Shown here one piece after another: positions 58,601 through 64,000 of a DNA stretch of 64,000 nt. Where the stretch lies: the NCBI RefSeq assembly GCF_000003815.2, contig NC_049988.1, forward strand, positions 15,501,296-15,565,295, read 5' to 3'. Source of the DNA: Branchiostoma floridae (taxonomy: Eukaryota > Chordata > Leptocardii > Amphioxiformes > Branchiostomatidae). The number at the start of each line of letters is the position of its first letter. The first letter of the stretch is position 1. The notes beneath the pieces were generated by a model that saw only the letters and a program-made list of their open reading frames with translations, did no database searches and was not told the DNA's origin. A program made the translations under genes and the position numbers.

Positions 58601-61600
58601 GCCCCCGCGGCGGACGCCTGCGCACAAGTGACATCCGATGGCTGGTCTGACGGTATCAGATGCAGCTGGCAGAATGAGTTCATCTGTGAGCTTCCCATCA
58701 GTAAGTTCGTTCGTTCGTTCGTTCGTTCGTCCCATAGCCTTTTAATCAGCCGTAGGCTGATTAATCAGCCGTAGGGGCAGCACAACATGTTGTGCTGTAT
58801 CAATAGGCATTTTAGTCCCCTGGCGGCGCCTATCTCCTCTCCATCAGTAAGACAAACTTTTAAAAGATATTTTTATCTTTCATCAAATTGACTCATCCCT
58901 TGACATCCTTTATCTTTTAATTTTTGTTTTGTTTTGATCTGTTCATATGATTATTGTAGCGATCAGTTTCTGTAGTTAATGATTTTGAGTTGTTAATATT
59001 TACTTCTGTTGAGCCTAAGTTACATGATAGATACGATATTTCTCCTATGTTCGATTATTTACGTTTTATGTTGTATGATTATTGTTCATGTTGATTGAAA
59101 TGTCACAGGGCTCCCTTGGAAGTCAGTCTGCTAGACTGAAGGGACCACCCTACAAGATCAATAAATAGATAAATAATGGACGCATCCTTTATCTGTTTAT
59201 GGACGCATTTCTTTCATATCTTTCAAAGGTGATGACTGCCGAGTGGACGGACAGGACTATCGCGGAGATGTAAGCCATACAGTGTCGGGACGAAACTGCG
59301 CGATGTATGCATTTGTATTCTAATTGGCATTACAGATTTATAATATCAAACTTTTGGTATATTTCTGCAATATTTTGCATCTTAGTACCAAACGTGGAGT
59401 TGTTGGCTTTATAGCGAAAGAAATTTGATACATATAGTACTATGTGCGATTGTCGACGTTCATTCACTTATATATCAGAACTCATACAGAATTTGGGTTA
59501 AAATGGTCATCATGGTAGTTCATCTTCATAAGAATGAGTATAAGAAATTTCATAACTATTTGAGTTACTACAAATTTTCTTCAAGCAGTACATACCACCA
59601 AATTTTTCATGTCTGGCAGCACATCTTGTTCACGGAGAGTGACCTAGTCTCGATCTCGCGAGAGAGCACGAGACTAGGTCTGGCTTGCGTAGATCAGCGT
59701 AGATCCCCCCTCGCTTCCTTGCGGAGTAGGGGTAGGTAGGGCTTGGGCAACTCCCAGCCCTCATTGCGGTTCACCTTCGCACTATCTAGCTGGATGTGGA
59801 AGGCCTCCTTAATCTTTCTGTGGGCCTTTAAAAACTGTCACTGCTTAAAGAAAATTTGTAGTAACTGTATTCAGGACTGATGAACCTCTTCAACGATAAC
59901 TTGAAACAATTGCACTCAGTTCACACAAAAATCTTGTATTTCCTTTGTCAGTTGGGGCTCTATCTGGCCACATCTTCAGGATCACTCACCCCAAACTTCC
60001 GAGCCCGACGTGGAAACAAGTGCAGAGACCCTGGCGGACATGGCTACATCTGGTGCTACACTGTGGACCCGGATACGAGATGGGAGTTATGCCCGATACC
60101 CCGCTGTGGTACATGAATATCTATTCTAGCAAACCAGGCAAAGTTACAGACATAGCTTGTAAGGATATCTATCACAGTTATTTCTTTCTTCTAGGGATGA
60201 GCTAGATAGATTGCTATCGGATGGTAGAGATGCCGATTGGAGTTTCTAAATGTAAATGTCATATTTCCTTAACATTAATAGCAAAAGTGACGTGCGTTGA
60301 GGCACTCCCTCCCTGCTCTTGCCAGTCCTTCCCCAATTTTTCAGAAAAACGTGGCGGACGTGGCCGGAGAAAAAAAAAACGTACGGACAATAAACACGTA
60401 CGGAGCTCGAGGGTTGTGACCTCATCTTGATATGTGTCAATGTCCGGATTAAAATAGATTGCAATCGGGTGGTAGGGATGCCGGTTGGAGTTGGTAAGTG
60501 TAAATGCTATATTCCTTAACATTATCAAAACAAAAATACCGAAAACTTTCATTCTACGCTTTTCTCACGCAGCACACAAAGTTGGACTGGAGGGCTGCGG
60601 AAATATCCTCGGGAAACAGACGACCGACGCTGACCCAGACGGTGGGCGGTTACACATCGAGGCCAAGTCCGATCGCCAGGCGGGCGCCATCGTCAGAATC
60701 AGCGTGGTGATACAGGCCGAAGGACGCCCTCCCGCCTACAGCTTCGTCAACATTTATCCCGGAGGAGCAACTCTCAACCTGAAGTATGTTGTAGTACAAT
60801 TCTAAACTTGCTTCCAACGCAAAAGTACACACCGATCAAATTTCGACGACGACGAGTCTACGTTCTGAAAGTGATTGGTCATCAGTATTGATCCCGGAGA
60901 AGGCGACAGTGGTCGTCAAAAATTTGATCCGTGTGTACGTTATACGTATTTCGTTGTACCTATACCTAACATTAGAATACCTAAACAACAAAAGCGGGGC
61001 GTAACTTCCAACTCAAACACATTATTTTTCTTGTTACAAGTCTATTTCTTCTCTACAAACGCATATCACAGATGCAGAACGAATTGCAACCCGGAAAACC
61101 ACGTGATTTCCGAGGAGCTCCGTCTGTATACAGACGACGCGCCGGCCACAGACTGGTCATTAGTCGAGTATCCTGCCGAGTTTCCCGGCCTTGATATGGA
61201 TGATGACGTGTCTTTGGTCACTGGCACGGAAATTACAGTGCGACCAGACGTCTTCTGGGTACGTTTCTACTATTATATAGTAATCAGGCCATGTTGATTT
61301 GATTATAGGGATGGTGCCTTCTGGAACGAGCGTGCGAATAAAAGAAAAGTTTAACCTCCCCTCCAAAGAATTGCCATCAGTATGCAATGTACAGATAAAG
61401 TCCAATCAAAAGTCATTATCATGATAACAAAACATAAATATACTGACTAAGATAAAATGTACATAGACTTGTCAGCGAAAAAAATATTAACATTACTCAT
61501 TATCTGACACGTTCTATTGCCCTCAGGCGGCTGGAAACTACACAATCAGACTTACCGACGATGCCGACTCCACAAGAATCTCAGAATGGAGGTTCCGGGT

Positions 61601-64000
61601 GCCGCTGTTCCCTTGGCGGACCCCGGGGAACATGTCTGCGGGGAACGTGTCTGCGGGGAACATGTCTGCCGACCCCTGCAGGCTCTTTCCTCCTGTCGGC
61701 ACAGCAGTGGTGGACCAGTTCTGCATCACTTGCGATGGTACCGATTTTTTTTCATTCTTTTCATTTGTTCGGGGTCGTGTGACGTAACGTGTGGGGTAAC
61801 TACAGGCTATTTGGCCCAGATGTTTTTGCAGGGTGCAGGGTGTTTGGTTAAAACCCTACCATGCTAAGTGCCTTAGGAAAGGCACTTACACGACTTTTCT
61901 CGCTCCACCTAGGTGTAAAATGGGGCTCCGCCTTCCATTACCTTGCAATAAACAAAGTGGATAACAACTGCTCCTACCGCATTAAAAGGGCTATGGGACT
62001 ACATTTACCTTGGCCTTTATTTACCTTTGACGATTGCGTGGTACTGATGTCTTGTTCCTAGGCCATGTTGATTTGACTCTATGGATGACTCCGGCGCGCG
62101 TCAATTTTCGACCTTTTCCACACACAAAAAACACATTGTTTTCAACTACACTGCAAAGCGTAGTGTTTCCCCTGATGTGTGACCATGTTTGTTAATTTCC
62201 AGACTACGCGGATGAGTACGGACCAGTCCAGATGGAGGTCAAGTACGAGTTTATCCCCAGGGGAGTGGAAGAACCGACAGTCGTGTTCCCGGGAGACGAC
62301 CCCCCAACACCCGTTGACTTTATCATGTCCCTGTACACCGGATGGGTAAGTATATATGGCAATATATTCAGTATTAGAGCATTAAAAGTGGAAATAATCT
62401 GGATAGGGAAATCGCTATGAAATTCATATCTACTGCACTATATTCCCACATTTACATCATTATTTCATACTTTGAGCGTTTAAAAAACTAAAAAATCAGC
62501 CCTAGAATTCCCTAAATGATGTAACCCACAAAAATTAAACTTCACGGCGTCCTCGCACCAGTGCTGCACCGCATGTTTGCTCCATATTTGGTATGGAATG
62601 GGATACAGTTGCTTCATCTTATTACGTAGAAAAGTGCCCCAAAATTGACATGGATACTTGAAGTTCCACAAGTCTAACGTTGCTCAGGTTGTCTTCAATA
62701 AAGGTGACCAATAATCTATTTCACCATTCCGTGTACGCATGCGCAGGTACAGGAATTGTGGGTAATATGTCAAAGGTGACGGCCTTTGATATGCAACACG
62801 TCTTGTCAATGTTATGCAAATCGAGATATAGTCGAGACGAGAGCGGTTCAGAAGTCAGGGATCTTCACATGTGACATATTACGCATAATTCTCGTCGCTA
62901 TCGCATACATATTCGTACTCAGAATAGTTAACGAGCTTATAGTCTGTCGGTAAAGATAGGTATTCAGCTGCTAATGTTAGCGATAGACACAAACACCCTT
63001 CTCCATTTTCATTTCGCCAGGTCGGATACACGTCAATGGTCGACATAGCACCAGGGACTGTCATCATTATCCTGCGGGCGTTTGCCATTGATGGACGATA
63101 TACAGAAGTGGAACTACCGCCTATCGAGGTGAGAGCAACTTTTACTTCCGTGACAACAACAACAACGTTTGTGTATGTGTATGTGTGTGTGTGTGTGTGT
63201 GTTCGTGTGTGTGTATGTGTGTGTGTGTGTGTTGTGTTATGTGTTCGTGTGCGTGTGTGTGTTCGTGTGTGCGTAGTATGTGTGTGTGTTGTGTGTGCGT
63301 GTATGTGATGTGTCTGTGTGTGTGTGTATATATGTGTTTGTGTGCTATGTGTGTGTGTGTGTATTTGTGTGTTATGTTTGTGTGTGTGCGCGCGCGTGTC
63401 TGTTTGTGTATGTGTTTGTGTCTGAACTCATGGAACATTAGAAAGGGAAGTTAAATGCATTTATGTGTTTTTCAGATACCACCCCCCTCCTTGGACCAAC
63501 TGGCCGCATACAAGTCCGGACTGTATGATAACGGAGAGGGGACGTTCTACACCATGATTGAGGTGGGTGCGGCGGAGGACGCGTTCCTGGCCGCCGTGAC
63601 TGCTTCTGGAGCTCTCAATGTGTTAGCGGACAGCGGAGAAGACGTCGAAGAGGTGCGAAAACTTCAAATATCTTTCATACACTTTTAGAGAGATATGGTG
63701 AATGTGTACACCAAACGTAGCAAAATTTCATACTTTTCTGTGAAATTCGTTGATTAATCTTTCGAACCCCGCAGTGTCGCACCAGTGCCCCAAGTGCAGT
63801 GAGATACCACCTTTACATTCACTGTATTTTCAGACTATAACAGAGACTATTGTGGCTATGGCACGAGTACCTCTACAGTACTACGAGAGCGTGAACGGAG
63901 TCGGATCCGTACTGCTACTTGTTACAGCATTTCCAGACCAACTGACCCCTGAATCCATGGTCAGTCGTACTGTATACCTTCGCCACGATGGTTATGTTTC
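51836..64000 (+). CDS. Gene D: polycystin-1-like receptor with two kringles, 5' part; one frameshift
   Basis: Exons: 51836-51863, 52516-52674, 53546-53614, 54202-54387, 55003-55446, 55955-56084, 56320-56404, 56603-56749, 57149-57386, 57864-58058, 58491-58700, 59229-59304, 59952-60108, 60573-60783, 61072-61258, 61527-61737, 62203-62345, 63021-63128, 63476-63652, 63834-63959. It then continues off the right edge. Phases are consistent except across 59952-60108, which is one base short of its gene C twin. Order: signal peptide, Cys-rich segment, kringle 1, discoidin, linker, REJ start, C-type lectin, kringle 2, REJ. Product and location as for gene C. Head-to-head with C, about 5.7 kb between start codons. 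As written it stops at 60708-60710, so either the reference has a one-base error or the allele is broken. Confidence 0.88.
53232..53870 (+). repeat. Dispersed repeat around gene D exon 3
   Basis: AGCCAAGGCTATTACAAAGG and TTTTGAAGGCTGAC / GAAACTGTTGCTGTAGAAGG resemble the segment at 5350-5960 in gene A intron 11 (CTATGGCTATTACAAAGGGC; TTTTGAAGGAAGCAG; GTGCTGTTGCTCTGTAGG). The 69-nt kringle exon lies inside it. Similarity is moderate and judged by eye. Confidence 0.4.
53546..54387 (+). CDS. Gene D exons 3-4: kringle 1 (absent from genes A and C)
   Basis: Exons 53546-53614 (69 nt) and 54202-54387 (186 nt), phase 1 throughout. Six kringle cysteines are visible in PASCQEGAGASYRGT, KTCQRWDAQWPHDH, NYCRNPDP, GVWCYTTDPGTRWELCDVP and ACG. 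The frame requires a GC donor after ACA-G at 53614 (gcaagt). The conserved SVTRTGKTCQRW across the junction supports it. This kringle is split in phase 1, whereas kringle 2 is split in phase 2, so the two kringles are unlikely to be simple copies of each other. Confidence 0.9.
54030..54198 (+). repeat. LINE 3' tail immediately before the gene D kringle 1 second exon
   Basis: CCTCTGACCTCTCCCAATGA ... CTTAATAAAACAAACAAACA. The (ACAA)n end runs into the acceptor AG of exon 54202-54387, so the splice site borders the repeat tail. Confidence 0.5.
55003..55446 (+). CDS. Gene D exon 5: discoidin-like domain
   Basis: 444 nt, phase 1 at both ends, same length as in gene C. Motifs: SSYLVDWWDRTGS, AIDCNYNTWWAAQFTF, RFWLILDLQTTHNIYVISL, FILEASMVAPYVW, YFGGFTGTGRYWKVTLWTTT and WFRDVCFYGH. 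Confidence 0.9.
55955..56749 (+). CDS. Gene D exons 6-8: linker preceding REJ
   Basis: Exons 55955-56084, 56320-56404 and 56603-56749 correspond one-to-one with gene C exons 4-6. Motifs are SKPCPQLNVDCEFDGNPYT, QPCYVSVDIHEGSR, KDNPLRIPRSGELI and DVQPNRLHLKLLPRTMPLG. No named domain recognised. Confidence 0.85.
56769..57075. mobile_element. MITE family 1 fragments in gene D intron 8
   Basis: 56769-56855 is a collapsed copy retaining both ends. 56950-57075 has the left half including the ATTTAGATATTGCGTAATAC core. Another end fragment is at 56108-56160 in intron 6. Confidence 0.6.
57149..57386 (+). CDS. Gene D exon 9: start of REJ domain
   Basis: 238 nt, same length and phase as gene C exon 7. 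VSVGVAQTYVGFGPMPIAPT, DFWVNADESWDPDSI and FNYDWTCEVVYLPDPT. Ends in phase 1, where the lectin-kringle cassette joins. Confidence 0.82.
57415..57600 (+). repeat. SINE-like repeat with tRNA-type B box
   Basis: GAGTTCGATACCCG resembles a Pol III B box. It is followed by a tail, GGGAAAGGCACTTTGCATGA then CCTTCCTCACTTTACCTAGG, that recurs at 58085-58345 and 61800-62050 (plus) and at 41150-41440, 34035-34320, 34660-34890 and 30715-30960 (minus). Confidence 0.6.
57864..58700 (+). CDS. Gene D exons 10-11: C-type lectin-like domain
   Basis: Exons 57864-58058 and 58491-58700. GSRYKVFTSRKTASDASDEC, AGYLASPNDEEEWAAI, GVMDRDGDGQWSLSDGTGV, WSAWAPGYPSAPAADAC, TSDGWSDGIRCSWQNE and FICELP. The fold residues are intact, but the EPN/QPD position reads PAAD and the WND position reads WSD. 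The first exon is nine bases longer than in gene C. Confidence 0.88.
59100..59175 (+). repeat. CR1/L2-type LINE 3' end fragment
   Basis: GGGCTCCCTTGGAAGTCAG with a GTCTGCTAGACTGAAGGGAC hairpin and AATAAATAGATAAATAATG tail is typical of CR1/L2 3' ends. In gene D intron 11. Confidence 0.5.
59229..60108 (+). CDS. Gene D exons 12-13: kringle 2 with one-base deletion
   Basis: Exon 59229-59304 (DDCRVDGQDYRGDVS, GRNCA) and exon 59952-60108. The second exon starts in the kringle frame (WGSIWPHLQDHSPQTSEPDV). It then needs a shift at about 60011 to continue NKCRDPGGHGYIWCYTVDP and RWELCPIPRCG. Gene C has GACGTTGGAAAC where gene D has GACGTGGAAAC. The exon is 157 nt against 158 in gene C. Uncorrected, translation enters another frame and ends at TGA 60708-60710 in the next exon. 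Confidence 0.88.
59636..59830 (-). mobile_element. Penelope-like element C-terminal fragment, minus strand
   Basis: Reverse complement of the 28266-28450 unit: AAAGATTAAGGAGGCCTTCC, CTAGATAGTGCGAAGGTGAA, a CTACCTACCCCTAC run and the AGACTAGGTC hairpin. In gene D intron 12, between the kringle 2 exons. Confidence 0.55.
60573..63959 (+). CDS. Gene D exons 14-20: REJ region continuation
   Basis: Exons 60573-60783, 61072-61258, 61527-61737, 62203-62345, 63021-63128, 63476-63652 and 63834-63959. All are intact, in frame with each other and close to gene C. Motifs: CGNILGKQTTDADPDGGRLH, TNCNPENHVISEEL, AAGNYTIRLTDDADSTRIS, DQFCITCD, EYGPVQMEVKYEFIPRGV, VDIAPGTVIIILRAFAIDG, LDQLAAYKSGLYDNG and LLVTAFPDQLTPESM. 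Retained coding potential downstream of the frameshift argues against an old pseudogene. The exon at 61527-61737 contains a 15-bp triplication. Confidence 0.88.
61800..62050 (+). repeat. SINE-like repeat in gene D intron 16
   Basis: GGAAAGGCACTTACACGACT and CTCCACCTAGGTGTAAAATG match the family. Same intron position and relative orientation as 34035-34320 in gene C. Confidence 0.6.
62727..62938. mobile_element. Inverted-repeat element family 4 in gene D, equivalent intron
   Basis: GCATGCGCAG, AATTGTGGGTAATATGTCAA and the inverted partner GTGACATATTACGCATAATT. Same intron position as the gene C copy. Confidence 0.7.
63165..63425. repeat. (GT)n microsatellite
   Basis: About 260 bp of GTGT with TATG and TTCG interruptions in the gene D intron before 63476. 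Confidence 0.95.
63715..63813. mobile_element. MITE family 1, right-end fragment
   Basis: ATTCGTTGATTAATC, ACCCCGCAGTGTCGCACC and CAGTGAGATACCACC match the right half of the family. It lies just before gene D exon 20. Confidence 0.6.

Noticed and set aside
17979-64000. Genes C and D as one locus assembled twice (haplotype duplication)
   Set aside because: They differ by a whole kringle, by many substitutions and by transposon content, and are divergently arranged, so they are paralogs rather than alleles.

Overview
This window is animal nuclear DNA in a draft assembly with three runs of N. Genes are split into many short GT-AG exons, introns are rich in microsatellites, MITE-like inverted repeats, SINE-like and Penelope/LINE remnants, and one eukaryotic-type tRNA gene is present. 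The gene content, tandem polycystin-1-like receptors carrying kringle, C-type lectin and discoidin modules, best fits an invertebrate deuterostome. A lancelet (Branchiostoma) is my best guess; this is inference, not a database result.

Three paralogous polycystin-1-like (PKD1L) genes fill the window. Gene A (minus, 14571 down past position 1; 19 exons seen, 954 codons) has a signal peptide, a Cys-rich segment, a discoidin-like domain and a REJ region; its GPS, PLAT and channel lie off the left edge. Gene C (minus, 46091 to 17979) looks complete. It has 40 exons that I can place, plus one predicted inside the 31066-31623 gap. The phases close exactly, giving about 2500 residues if the hidden exon is 177 nt as in its paralogs. 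Its order is signal peptide, Cys-rich segment, discoidin-like domain, REJ start, C-type lectin domain, kringle, REJ continuation, GPS, first membrane span, PLAT, and a ten-span polycystin channel half (11 spans in all). Gene D (plus, 51836 past 64000; 20 exons seen) is the head-to-head mirror copy of C. It has an extra kringle near the N-terminus and a one-base frameshift in its second kringle exon.

Layout: 1-14571 gene A with a tRNA-Ile(GAT) gene and satellites in its introns; 14572-17978 intergenic with transposon remnants; 17979-46091 gene C with a 2.3-kb fold-back element and two other gaps; 46092-51835 the divergent C/D intergenic region with duplicated non-genic modules and a 90-bp hairpin; 51836-64000 gene D.

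The three genes probably encode cell-surface polycystin-1-type receptor/channel subunits with different ectodomain module sets. Comparing them shows how the modules moved: the lectin-kringle cassette and the extra kringle are both bounded by phase-1 introns, and gene A has neither. Exon ends were set by eye from splice consensus, reading-frame phase and comparison among the three paralogs. Individual ends may be off by a few bases.
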